A stretch of 9,533 nt of DNA, from positions 1 through 9,533 of the forward strand of contig DCHL01000052.1 in assembly GCA_002317595.1 (NCBI GenBank). Reading direction: 5' to 3'. Each line of letters opens with the position of its first letter. Within the stretch, counting starts at the first letter, position 1. The notes under the pieces were generated by a model. That model was not told the origin of the DNA. It searched no databases and saw only the letters and a list, made by a program, of their open reading frames with translations. Position numbers and translations under genes: made by a program. Below, in pieces: positions 1 to 6,278 of this stretch. Origin of the DNA: Lachnospiraceae bacterium UBA1753 (lineage in GTDB: Bacteria; Bacillota; Clostridia; Lachnospirales; Lachnospiraceae).

Positions 1-197
1 CTTGTGAGTCCGGCAGAAAGACCATATTCAAACATATAGCTTGAACGTCTTGTATCCTTACCGATTACACATTTGGCCTTCTTGCCGACTCTGGCACCGA
101 AATACCAGCCAAGAAACTGACCAATCTTAAGGGCATGCTCAACGCAAAGGCCTTCATTTGCCTTTCCTCTGAATCCATCTGTACCAAAATATTTCAT
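1..197 (-). CDS. glmM: Phosphoglucosamine mutase, N-terminal part (gene runs off the left edge)
   Basis: Only the first 65 or so residues are in the window. The start reads MKYFGTDGFRGKANEG, the N-terminal signature of the alpha-D-phosphohexomutase family in the GlmM form, followed around residues 45-60 by a VIGKDTRRSS segment that matches the family's IGxDTR motif. GlmM converts glucosamine-6-phosphate to glucosamine-1-phosphate in the cytoplasm, on the route to UDP-GlcNAc and peptidoglycan. The catalytic phosphoserine loop (near residue 100 in the family) lies outside the window, so activity cannot be judged. The ATG at 195-197 is preceded by GGTGG (204-208) with six bases between. The gene follows the cytidylate-kinase-like gene by 63 bases with no terminator seen, so it is probably the distal end of the obgE operon. 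A phosphomannomutase paralog is the alternative, but the FGTDGxRGxAN start favours GlmM. Confidence 0.85.
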   Translation of the reverse strand, partial: MKYFGTDGFRGKANEGLCVEHALKIGQFLGWYFGARVGKKAKCVIGKDTRRSSYMFEYGLSAGLT

Positions 198-214
198 TGT
201 TATCCACCATTTCC

Positions 215-231
215 CTGCACTTTATGCGCAG
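215..231 (-). repeat. Small stem-loop in the leader of glmM
   Basis: On the minus strand CTGCGC (231-226) can pair with GTGCAG (220-215) around a five-base loop, giving six pairs including one G-U. It lies seven bases upstream of the glmM ribosome binding site. There is no T-tract after it, so it is not a Rho-independent terminator. A role in mRNA stability or translation is only an inference. Confidence 0.35.
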
Positions 232-260
232 TTTATATTTTTCAGAAAATAATACTAAAA

Positions 261-881
261 CTATTTGTTCTCAAAATCCTCAACATACTGCCTGATAAGA
301 TTTACGGTACCATCAATACCAAGCTTGGCTGAATTGATTGAGAGGTCATAGGAATCAGAATATCCCCATTTGCTTGTTGAATAATAATTGTAGTAGGATG
401 CTCTCTGCTTATCCTTCTTCACAATCATATCCTTAGCCTTGTCAGGAGAAACATTATATTTTTCTGAAATTCTTTTAATCCTTGAATCCATGTCAGCATG
501 GATAAAAAGTCTTATGACATTATCAAAATCAGCCAGCGCATAATCTGCACATCTGCCGACGATAACACAGGGGCCTTCGGATGCCAGCTTCTTAATTGAG
601 TCAAACTGGGCCAGGAACACCTTGTGCGATATGGGCATATCTACGTAAGATGCAGCATTGTATCCGAAGGAATATGTATCCATTACCAGATTGTAGAGGA
701 AGCTTGAGGTAGGTCTCTCATCGTGGTGCTCAAATACTTCCTCACAGAAACCTGAATCCTTAGCTGCCCTTGCAAGCAGTTCCTTATCATAGCAGGTGAT
801 TCCAAAGCTATCAGCAAGCTTCTCACCGATCTCTCTTCCTGCACTTCCAAACTCACGACCAATCGTAATAATAGTATTCAT
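261..881 (-). CDS. Cytidylate kinase-like family protein (P-loop nucleotide kinase fold)
   Basis: This 206-residue protein begins MNTIITIGREFGSAGREIG, where residues 8-19 match the glycine-rich phosphate-binding loop of the cytidylate-kinase-like family (Pfam Cytidylate_kin2 type, usual form GRQxGSGGxxIG). A second family-like stretch, GPCVIVGRCADYAL, lies at 103-116. The basic segment KKDKQRASYYNYY near 155-167 is placed where the LID of such kinases would be, and YDLSINSAKLG (178-188) resembles the conserved C-terminal part. By family it should be a cytosolic ATP-dependent phosphotransferase, but the true substrate of this subfamily is not established, and it should not be equated with Cmk. 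The start is well supported: AGGAGGT (887-893) lies five bases before the ATG. It follows rsfS by 19 bases and precedes glmM by 63, so it is probably co-transcribed with them. Confidence 0.8.
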   Translation of the reverse strand: MNTIITIGREFGSAGREIGEKLADSFGITCYDKELLARAAKDSGFCEEVFEHHDERPTSSFLYNLVMDTYSFGYNAASYVDMPISHKVFLAQFDSIKKLASEGPCVIVGRCADYALADFDNVIRLFIHADMDSRIKRISEKYNVSPDKAKDMIVKKDKQRASYYNYYSTSKWGYSDSYDLSINSAKLGIDGTVNLIRQYVEDFENK

Positions 882-900
882 AGACTACCTCCTATAAGGC

Positions 901-1251
901 TTATTTAAGCTCCTCAATATCAAGGTTCTTACCATCCTTCCAGATTCTCTCCAGATTGTAGAAAAGTCTGTTCTCCTTATCAAATACATGGATGATGACA
1001 TCGCCGTAGTCCATCAGAACCCAGTTTGCATTCTGATAGCCTTCTGTCTGCCTGAGTGTTGCTCCGGCGCGGCCAAGCTTCTCATCCACATTATCTATAA
1101 GTGCCTGTACCTGATTGGGGTTATTTCCGCTTGCAAGTACAAAATAGTCAGCCATCACTGACACCTCGCTGATGTCAATAACTCTGATGTCAATTCCCTT
1201 CTTGTCTTCAAGTGCCTCAACAGCAAGCACTGCAATTTCCTTACTTGTCAT
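901..1251 (-). CDS. rsfS: Ribosome silencing factor RsfS (Iojap/YbeB family)
   Basis: The 116-residue product is full length for the family. It carries the Iojap signatures MADYFVLASGNNPNQVQALI (residues 33-52) and WVLMDYGDVIIHVFDKENR (77-95), followed by FYNLERIWKD (97-106). RsfS binds ribosomal protein L14 on the 50S subunit and blocks subunit joining when nutrients are short. An in-frame ATG lies six codons upstream (1269), but the ATG at 1249-1251 is preferred because GAGGAG (1257-1262) lies five bases before it and the family N-terminus fits from there. The gene sits between yqeK and the cytidylate-kinase-like gene, in an order common in Firmicutes; the LytR-type gene often found between yqeK and rsfS is absent here. 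Confidence 0.95.
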   Translation of the reverse strand: MTSKEIAVLAVEALEDKKGIDIRVIDISEVSVMADYFVLASGNNPNQVQALIDNVDEKLGRAGATLRQTEGYQNANWVLMDYGDVIIHVFDKENRLFYNLERIWKDGKNLDIEELK

Positions 1252-1265
1252 ATTTTCTCCTCGAT

Positions 1266-1292
1266 GCACATCATGGATAATCCGAAATGTGC
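1266..1292 (-). repeat. Inverted repeat in the yqeK-rsfS gap
   Basis: On the minus strand GCACAT (1292-1287) is complementary to ATGTGC (1271-1266), with 15 bases between that include a possible inner GG/CC pairing. The right arm ends three bases before the GAGGAG ribosome binding site of rsfS, so folding could influence access to it. No T-tract follows, so it is not a typical terminator. Its function is unknown. Confidence 0.35.
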
Positions 1293-1316
1293 TAATGCTT
1301 TATATTTCATTTGATG

Positions 1317-1931
1317 TCAGCAGCCTTGATTATAGTAATCAGCTGTGATTTGAGTCTTCTCATCCACAGGATTTCCTGTGCTCTCAAGATAAATCAGTGT
1401 ATCGTTAAGAATCTTTCTAAGGCATGCCTCAAGATCGGCAAACGCAAGAACTCTTATCTCAGGAAGATTAGATGCCACATCCCTTCCAGGTTCCATGTAA
1501 TCTGCGATAAAAATTATCTTCTCAAGCAGTGACATCCCGGGACGACCCGTGGTGTGGTTCCTTATGGCATTAAGTATATCCTCATCCACAATGCCAAATT
1601 CATCTGCACTTATGCAGGCTCCTACAGGTCCATGCAGAATAAAAGGATTCTCTTTCTCAAATTCTGATAATTTGATTTTATATTTTTTCCCAGCCTTAAG
1701 CATTCCTTCGTCGTCAAGGTTCTTGGCGATGTCATGAAGAAGGCCCGCCAGGTATGCCCGGTTCACATCCTCACCATATCTCATGGCAAGGCAGGCCGCG
1801 GTATTGGCTACTCCTAATGTATGTCTTAATCTGCTTTTTTTGAGGCGCTTTGAAAGCTCGTCCTCAAGAAGCGAAAAATACTTTTTAGGATTCTCATTAT
1901 ACAGCGCAATCTCTGGCTGTTTCTTTCCCAT
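1317..1931 (-). CDS. yqeK: HD-domain diadenosine tetraphosphatase (YqeK family)
   Basis: This 204-residue protein is an HD-superfamily hydrolase of the YqeK type, which in other Firmicutes splits Ap4A symmetrically to two ADP. The metal and catalytic residues are all visible: RH at 36-37, LLHDIAK with the HD pair at 66-67, ILHGPVGA with His100, RNHTTGRPGMS with His126, and IADYMEPGRD with Asp144. The ATG at 1929-1931 has CTGGAG (1938-1943) upstream at a normal distance. The gene follows nadD by 41 bases and precedes rsfS, the standard nadD-yqeK-rsfS order. Removal of Ap4A, a by-product of stressed aminoacyl-tRNA synthetases, fits a translation-linked operon. The C-terminus is cysteine-ended (NQGC) and unremarkable. 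Confidence 0.93.
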   Translation of the reverse strand: MGKKQPEIALYNENPKKYFSLLEDELSKRLKKSRLRHTLGVANTAACLAMRYGEDVNRAYLAGLLHDIAKNLDDEGMLKAGKKYKIKLSEFEKENPFILHGPVGACISADEFGIVDEDILNAIRNHTTGRPGMSLLEKIIFIADYMEPGRDVASNLPEIRVLAFADLEACLRKILNDTLIYLESTGNPVDEKTQITADYYNQGC

Positions 1932-1972
1932 ATTGTACTCCAGAATATCAGATTAGTTAATAAAAAGATTAA

Positions 1973-2581
1973 TTAAATCCCATACAGTCCATTGGAAATA
2001 ATATATTCAAGCACACCCTCTGGAACAAGTCCTGTAATGCTGACGTGCTTGCTGCAGTAGGTTCTTATGTCAGTTGAAGACAGATCGTAACGAGGCGCTT
2101 TAAGAAACTCAATTCTCGCACCGTACTCTGACCTGAGTTCATCTGCTGCACGCTCCATCTCTTCAATACAGGCGTCATCCCTTATTGCAACCAGCATTGT
2201 ACACCCTGAAAAAATTACGTCTATGTCCTTCCATTTTTTTATGGAAAACAGAGTGTCTGCCCCGGTAATATAAAATAGTTCATCCTCAGGATTCTCCGAG
2301 CGCAGTTCAGTAATGGTGTCACAGGTATAACTGTTGCCAGGTCTCTTAACTTCCCTGTCATCGAGAATAAAATACTCTGTGTCCTCAATGGCAAGCTCTG
2401 TCATGCGGCAACGAATGCTGCTGTCAAGGACGCCTGTGCCGTTTTTAAGGTACGACACTCCACTGGGCATAAAGAGAACGAAATCAAGTTCATATTCCCT
2501 GTATGCGGCTTCTGCGAGCTTTATATGGCCATTGTGGATTGGATTAAAGGTTCCACCGAGGATTCCAACGCGCTTTCCCAT
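1973..2581 (-). CDS. nadD: Nicotinate-nucleotide adenylyltransferase
   Basis: The 202-residue product transfers AMP from ATP to nicotinate mononucleotide, the step shared by de novo and salvage NAD synthesis. It has the nucleotidyltransferase motif GGTFNPIHNGH at residues 9-19, with His16 and His19 as the HxGH pair. The NadD-type segment RPGNSYTCDT lies at 80-89, GADTLFSIKKW at 107-117, and SSTDIR at 168-173, the ISSTxIR motif of the family. Length is typical. The gene begins only 11 bases after the yhbY stop, and AGGAG within that gap serves as its ribosome binding site five to six bases before the ATG, so translation is probably coupled to yhbY. It precedes yqeK in the usual order. Confidence 0.96.
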   Translation of the reverse strand: MGKRVGILGGTFNPIHNGHIKLAEAAYREYELDFVLFMPSGVSYLKNGTGVLDSSIRCRMTELAIEDTEYFILDDREVKRPGNSYTCDTITELRSENPEDELFYITGADTLFSIKKWKDIDVIFSGCTMLVAIRDDACIEEMERAADELRSEYGARIEFLKAPRYDLSSTDIRTYCSKHVSITGLVPEGVLEYIISNGLYGI

Positions 2582-2592
2582 GTGTACTCCTG

Positions 2593-2883
2593 TTACTTCG
2601 GAAGTTCAATTCCAGGATTCTGCGGGTCAGGCTTGTAAAGCACAATTTTTTTCCCGATAACCTGCACAACCTGAGATCTTGTTCTCTCAGCAATCGTCTG
2701 TGCAATTTCCTTAGGATCGTCTGCACAGTTTTTAAGCACAGATATCTTGATAAGTTCCCTTGCTACCAGCGCATCCTCAATGGCTGAAGTGAGCTCAGGT
2801 GTAACTGAATTCTTGCCAATCTGAAAAATCGGGTCCATCGTCATTGCAAGACCCTTCAGATATGATCTCTGTTTACTGGTCAT
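2593..2883 (-). CDS. yhbY: YhbY/YqeI-type RNA-binding protein (CRM domain), 50S assembly factor
   Basis: This 96-residue protein is a single CRM (CRS1-YhbY) domain, a KH-like fold that binds rRNA and is linked to maturation of the large ribosomal subunit. Family segments are seen in order: MDPIFQIGKNSVTPEL (16-31), ALVARELIKISVLKNC (38-53), RSQVVQVIGKKIVLYK (69-84). The usual GKGG loop reads GKNS at residues 23-26, so the second glycine is Ser; this may be a lineage variant. An open frame extends 16 codons further upstream, but the ATG at 2881-2883 is chosen because GGAGG (2890-2894) lies six bases ahead and the family N-terminus (TxKQRxYLK) starts there. It follows the Enzyme I-like gene by 51 bases that contain a clear stem-loop. 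Confidence 0.94.
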   Translation of the reverse strand: MTSKQRSYLKGLAMTMDPIFQIGKNSVTPELTSAIEDALVARELIKISVLKNCADDPKEIAQTIAERTRSQVVQVIGKKIVLYKPDPQNPGIELPK

Positions 2884-2895
2884 TTCTATCCTCCA

Positions 2896-2916
2896 TTTCA
2901 CATTTCTTCTGTGAAA
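2896..2916 (-). repeat. Perfect 7-bp stem-loop just upstream of the yhbY ribosome binding site
   Basis: On the minus strand TTTCACA (2916-2910) pairs exactly with TGTGAAA (2902-2896) around a seven-base loop. The stem ends one base before the GGAGG of yhbY. It is followed by the ribosome binding site rather than a T-tract, so a terminator is unlikely. An mRNA processing, stability or translation-control element between the Enzyme I-like gene and yhbY is possible. The arm order (TCACA first) is opposite to a CRP/FNR-type TGTGA-N6-TCACA site. Confidence 0.5.
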
Positions 2917-2934
2917 AAATATCCAAATCAAAAA

Positions 2935-4557
2935 TTACAGTTTCAGAATATGGTCCCTCATGGGGAGTATCCTAAGCGGTGCGATTGAAAGCGAATCAAC
3001 ACCCATTTCAAGGAAGCTTGAAGTGAGCTGTTCATCATTTGCAAGCTCGCCACAGATGCCCACAGGCGTGTGGCATCGGTGTGCATTATCACATACAATC
3101 CTAATCATCCTGATAATTGCAGGATGATGGTAGTCACATATATCAGCAAGCTCCTTGTTATCCCTGTCAACGCCGAGTGTATACATGGTCAGGTCGTTGG
3201 TACCTATCGAGAGGAATGCCGAATGCTTGGCAAGCTCATCAGAAATCATTACGGACGCCGGAGTCTCCACCATAACTCCCACGGGAGTTTCCTTGCAGGG
3301 TATATCCTCAGAAATCAGCTCCCTGTAACACTCATCAATAATATTTTTAGCCTCCTGAAGTTCTCTTACTGCAGAAATCATAGGCAGAATAATTGAGATA
3401 TTACCAAATGCAGATGCTCTGAGAATCGCCCTTATCTGCGTCTTAAACAGTTCAACATTCCTAAGGCATAGTCTGATGCCTCTGACTCCAAGAGCTGCAT
3501 TTGATTCATCCTTTAGACCTATGTACGGCACATTATTATCGGTTCCAAGATCGACTGTCCTAATGGTCACGCCCTTATTGGGGAATGCCATTGCAAGCGA
3601 TCTGTACTCGTAATATAGTTCTTCTTCAGTAGGTGCCATCACCCTGTTGAGATATGCCGATTCCGTTCTGTACAATCCGATTCCTTCACAGTCATTGGCT
3701 ATTGCAGACTGAATATCCACGGTCTGTGATATATTGGCATAGAGATGAATCTGCCTTCCGTCTTTCGTAACACACTCACGACCCTTGAGTTCAAGAAGCT
3801 CCTGTTCCTTTGCAAGCGCTTCATCAATACGCTGGCTCATGTCATCCTTGGTCTCTTCATCAGGCGCAACATATATTACACGCCAGCTTCCATCAACACA
3901 GGCTTCTATGCCATCCCATTCATCATAAATCTCACATCCTAGAATTGTCGGGATGTTCATAGCCTTGGCAAGAATGGCCATATGTGAATTCATTGAAGAC
4001 TTCTCAACAATAAGTCCCTTTATCCTGTCCTTATCAAGCTTTAGGAATTCAGCGCTTGTAAGCTGCCTTGCTGCAAGTATGCAGTTTTCCGGCAGATAAG
4101 CATCCGCTTCATCATAGCCTTCAAGACAGGTGATGAGCTTTTTGGTAAGTTCCTTTATGTCATTGCCCTTGGACTGAAGGTAGGAATCCTTGTGAGAACA
4201 CAATAGGTCAACCAAAAAATCCCCAGCTCCCTGAACAGCATCCCTGACATTATTTTTCTGATTGAAAATTCTGCCGTAGATTGCATCCTCAAGCTGATGG
4301 TCATTAATCAGCATAAGAAGAGAGGCCGCCTCACCCTTGAATCGTCTCTGATAATCAAGTGAATGGTCATCTGCATTCTTCTCATTCGTAAGAAGCTCGA
4401 CAACACGCTCCTTAGCCTTTAGATAGAGGTCAAACTCATGCTGGCAGTCATATCCACAGGATGTCCTGTCGCTTTCCGCTGCATTGTCCTTCTTCAGAAG
4501 CTTGATGCGTCCTATCGCAACATTTCCGAAGCCCTCTGTACCCTGAAAAATCTCCAT
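2935..4557 (-). CDS. Enzyme I-like PEP-protein phosphotransferase (PtsI paralog)
   Basis: This 540-residue protein is colinear with PTS Enzyme I, which autophosphorylates from PEP and passes the phosphate to HPr. It has an N-terminal domain with the phospho-swivel loop, then a PEP-binding TIM barrel. Counting from the ATG, phosphohistidine His192 is in SSMNSHMAILAK; PEP-site residues are Arg297 (GLYRTE), Arg333 (TIRTVD), Glu431 (VMVETP), Asn454-Asp455 (SIGTNDL), Arg465 (VDRDN) and Cys502 (ICGELA). These correspond to the known E. coli set. The loop around the His lacks the usual GGxTSH(T/A) form, and GGDK is GTDN (338-341). The start is uncertain: a TTG at 4564-4566 is also in frame, but GAGGT (4568-4572) is one base from it and ten from the ATG. 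No HPr or Enzyme II gene is nearby. It lies 21 bases after obgE. It may be a specialised paralog rather than the main PtsI. Confidence 0.85.
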   Translation of the reverse strand: MEIFQGTEGFGNVAIGRIKLLKKDNAAESDRTSCGYDCQHEFDLYLKAKERVVELLTNEKNADDHSLDYQRRFKGEAASLLMLINDHQLEDAIYGRIFNQKNNVRDAVQGAGDFLVDLLCSHKDSYLQSKGNDIKELTKKLITCLEGYDEADAYLPENCILAARQLTSAEFLKLDKDRIKGLIVEKSSMNSHMAILAKAMNIPTILGCEIYDEWDGIEACVDGSWRVIYVAPDEETKDDMSQRIDEALAKEQELLELKGRECVTKDGRQIHLYANISQTVDIQSAIANDCEGIGLYRTESAYLNRVMAPTEEELYYEYRSLAMAFPNKGVTIRTVDLGTDNNVPYIGLKDESNAALGVRGIRLCLRNVELFKTQIRAILRASAFGNISIILPMISAVRELQEAKNIIDECYRELISEDIPCKETPVGVMVETPASVMISDELAKHSAFLSIGTNDLTMYTLGVDRDNKELADICDYHHPAIIRMIRIVCDNAHRCHTPVGICGELANDEQLTSSFLEMGVDSLSIAPLRILPMRDHILKL

Positions 4558-4578
4558 ATAACCCAATACCTCAAAATA

Positions 4579-5874
4579 TTATTTATAGTAATCAAACTCA
4601 AAACCATACATTCGCACAGTATCCCCATCAACTATGCCAAGGCTTTCGAGTTCTTTAAGAATCCCATTATTCTTAAGGAAATCCTGGAAGAATTTGAATC
4701 CTCGCTCAGATTCCAGATTGGTGTAGCCGAGCATCTTCTCAATTCTCGGTCCCTCGACCACATATACACCATCATCTTCGTTGAATTCCACAGTATAAGG
4801 TTCATCCGACACAAATACATCCTCAGGGAAGAATTCCTGCTCAAAGGTGATTTTCTCCTTGGGAAGGTCCTTGAGAATTGAATTAACCTTATAGAGAAGC
4901 TCCTTCACTCCCTGACCTGTAACAGCCGATATAGGTAGTACTTCGATTCCCTTAGGCTCAAACTCAGCCTTAAGACGATCAATGGAGTCTTCCATTCCAC
5001 TGCCCTCATAAATCGCATCAACCTTGTTGGCTGCAATTATCTGTGGTTTCTTTTCCATATCTGCATTATACTTCGAAAGCTCCTGGTTGATTGAATAAAT
5101 ATCCTCAACCGGGTCACGTCCCTCAGTACCTGCAGCATCAACGATATGGATGATTACCCTTGTTCTCTCAATATGGCGCAGGAATTCATGGCCAAGGCCA
5201 ATGCCCTCGGATGCACCCTCAATAAGACCTGGAATGTCTGCAATTACAAAACCAGCACCTTCACCCAGGTCAACAACTCCAAGGTTGGGACTCAGTGTGG
5301 TAAAGTGGTAATTTGCAATCTTCGGCTTTGCATTTGTTGTTCTTGAAAGGAATGTCGACTTACCAACATTGGGATATCCCACAAGGCCTACATCGGCAAT
5401 AACCTTAAGCTCAAGCAGGAGTTCAAGCTCCTTAGCGGGCTGTCCTGGCTGGGCATACTTAGGAGCCTGCATTGCTGCAGTTGCATAATGCTGGTTTCCA
5501 TTTCCGCCTCTTCCGCCTTCAAGCAGGACAAGGCGCCTGTTATCGCCCGACATATCCGCAATAACCTTGCCAGACTGTGCTTCCTTGATAACAGTACCTT
5601 CAGGTACCTTGATTATTATATCATTTCCATCCTTGCCGTGACAGTTTTTCTTGCCGCCTTCTTCACCATTTTCAGCAGAATATTTTCTGACATGACGAAA
5701 ATCAACCAGTGTATTAAGACCGTCATCAATGACAAAAATTACACTTCCGCCCTTTCCGCCATCGCCACCGTCTGGGCCACCGTTAGGAACGTATTTCTCA
5801 CGTCTGAAGGATACATGTCCATCTCCGCCTTTTCCACTTTTAACAAATATCCTGGCTCTGTCTGCAAATGCCAT
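4579..5874 (-). CDS. obgE: Obg-family GTPase, late 50S assembly factor
   Basis: The 431-residue product has the three Obg domains in order. The glycine-rich Obg fold occupies about 1-158, with FVKSGKGGDGHVSFRREKYV (10-29) and GGPDGGDGGKGG (32-43). The G domain covers about 159-335: G1 GYPNVGKST (166-174), switch Thr residues at 192-193, G3 DIPG (213-216), G4 NKVD (283-286) and G5 SA (316-317). A C-terminal OCT domain spans about 350-430, with YVVEGPRIEKML (371-382) and the family-typical MYGFEFDYYK end. Obg proteins act in the cytoplasm on 50S maturation and respond to the GTP/(p)ppGpp state. GGAGT (5881-5885) lies six bases ahead of the ATG. It follows the rpmA terminator, so expression depends on readthrough or a local promoter. 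Confidence 0.97.
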   Translation of the reverse strand: MAFADRARIFVKSGKGGDGHVSFRREKYVPNGGPDGGDGGKGGSVIFVIDDGLNTLVDFRHVRKYSAENGEEGGKKNCHGKDGNDIIIKVPEGTVIKEAQSGKVIADMSGDNRRLVLLEGGRGGNGNQHYATAAMQAPKYAQPGQPAKELELLLELKVIADVGLVGYPNVGKSTFLSRTTNAKPKIANYHFTTLSPNLGVVDLGEGAGFVIADIPGLIEGASEGIGLGHEFLRHIERTRVIIHIVDAAGTEGRDPVEDIYSINQELSKYNADMEKKPQIIAANKVDAIYEGSGMEDSIDRLKAEFEPKGIEVLPISAVTGQGVKELLYKVNSILKDLPKEKITFEQEFFPEDVFVSDEPYTVEFNEDDGVYVVEGPRIEKMLGYTNLESERGFKFFQDFLKNNGILKELESLGIVDGDTVRMYGFEFDYYK

Positions 5875-5892
5875 CGTAATACTCCAACTCTA

Positions 5893-5909
5893 CAGGTACT
5901 ATGCACCTG
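5893..5909. repeat. Short dyad upstream of the obgE ribosome binding site
   Basis: CAGGT (5893-5897) and ACCTG (5905-5909) form a five-base inverted repeat with a seven-base spacer, lying between the rpmA terminator and the obgE ribosome binding site. It could be a weak RNA hairpin or a protein site near the start of an obgE transcript. At this length chance is quite possible. Confidence 0.25.
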
Positions 5910-5915
5910 ATTCTA
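5910..5915 (-). promoter_or_regulatory. Possible -10 box of a weak obgE promoter
   Basis: TAGAAT on the minus strand differs from TATAAT at one base and lies about 40 bases upstream of the obgE start, just after the rpmA terminator. No good -35 hexamer is seen 16-18 bases upstream, where the sequence is the terminator loop and T-tract. Any promoter here would be weak or need an activator. Confidence 0.25.
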
Positions 5916-5948
5916 AAAAAAGGTCCAGACTATAAAAGCCCGGACCTT
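5915..5948 (-). terminator. Rho-independent terminator after rpmA
   Basis: On the minus strand AAGGTCC (5948-5942) pairs with GGACCTT (5926-5920) around a 15-base loop, and the stem is followed directly by five more T (5919-5915). The structure begins 20 bases after the rpmA stop, so it ends the rplU-prp-rpmA transcript. It precedes obgE, whose genes continue in the same direction, so it may be a partial terminator that lowers obgE output relative to the ribosomal protein genes. Confidence 0.85.
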
Positions 5949-5968
5949 ACCAAAATCTAATGGTTAAA

Positions 5969-6253
5969 TTATCCTTCTACAGGATATACGGAAGCCTGCT
6001 TCTTGTCTCTTCCGACTCTCTCGAATCTGAGAACACCGTCAACAAGTGCAAACAGTGTATCATCACCACCACGGCCTACGTTGTTACCGGGATGGATCTT
6101 TGTTCCGCGCTGTCTGTATAAAATATTGCCGGCCTTAACAAACTGTCCGTCTGCTCTCTTGGCACCAAGTCTCTTTGACTCAGAGTCTCTACCGTTCTTA
6201 GTAGAACCAACTCCCTTTTTATGAGCAAAGAACTGAAGGTTCATATTCAGCAT
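5969..6253 (-). CDS. rpmA: 50S ribosomal protein L27 with cleavable N-terminal extension
   Basis: The 94-residue product is L27, which sits at the peptidyl transferase centre of the 50S subunit. The conserved AHKKGVGSTKNGRDSESKRLG (10-30) and ILYRQRGTKIHPGNNVGRGGDDTLFAL segments are clear. Ahead of Ala10 is a nine-residue extension, MLNMNLQFF, the conserved Firmicutes cleavage signal. The protease Prp removes it after the second Phe so that the flexible N-terminus of L27 can reach the active site; the prp gene is immediately upstream. An internal ATG at codon 4 exists, but AAGGAGGA (6261-6268) is seven bases from the first ATG and the family extension starts there. A terminator follows 20 bases after the stop. 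Confidence 0.98.
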   Translation of the reverse strand: MLNMNLQFFAHKKGVGSTKNGRDSESKRLGAKRADGQFVKAGNILYRQRGTKIHPGNNVGRGGDDTLFALVDGVLRFERVGRDKKQASVYPVEG

Positions 6254-6278
6254 GATCTTGTCCTCCTTCTTAGGGTTA

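Noticed and set aside
232..260. Promoter for glmM with -10 box TATAAA (232-237)
   Set aside because: The sequence 17 bases upstream (TTTTAG) matches TTGACA at only two bases, so in an A+T-rich gap this is probably chance.
135..332. Open frame on the plus strand across the glmM start and the end of the kinase-like gene
   Set aside because: It lies opposite two recognisable minus-strand genes and its translation has no family-like features or ribosome binding site.
1932..1972. Terminator between nadD and yqeK
   Set aside because: The only pairing, TTAAT with ATTAA around CTTTTT, is short, wholly A-T and lacks a T-tract after the stem.
2896..2916. CRP/FNR-type site ahead of yhbY
   Set aside because: The arms are in the order TCACA then TGTGA, the reverse of the known TGTGA-N6-TCACA site, and the spacing differs.
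2884..2931. 16-codon extension of yhbY to an upstream start
   Set aside because: It would place the GGAGG site and stem-loop inside the coding region; the ATG at 2881-2883 has proper spacing and gives the normal family length.
4438..4881. 147-codon plus-strand open frame
   Set aside because: It is antisense to the Enzyme I-like gene and obgE, both with clear protein motifs; the other long plus-strand frames (for example 5488-5910 and 8810-9157) are antisense shadows in the same way.
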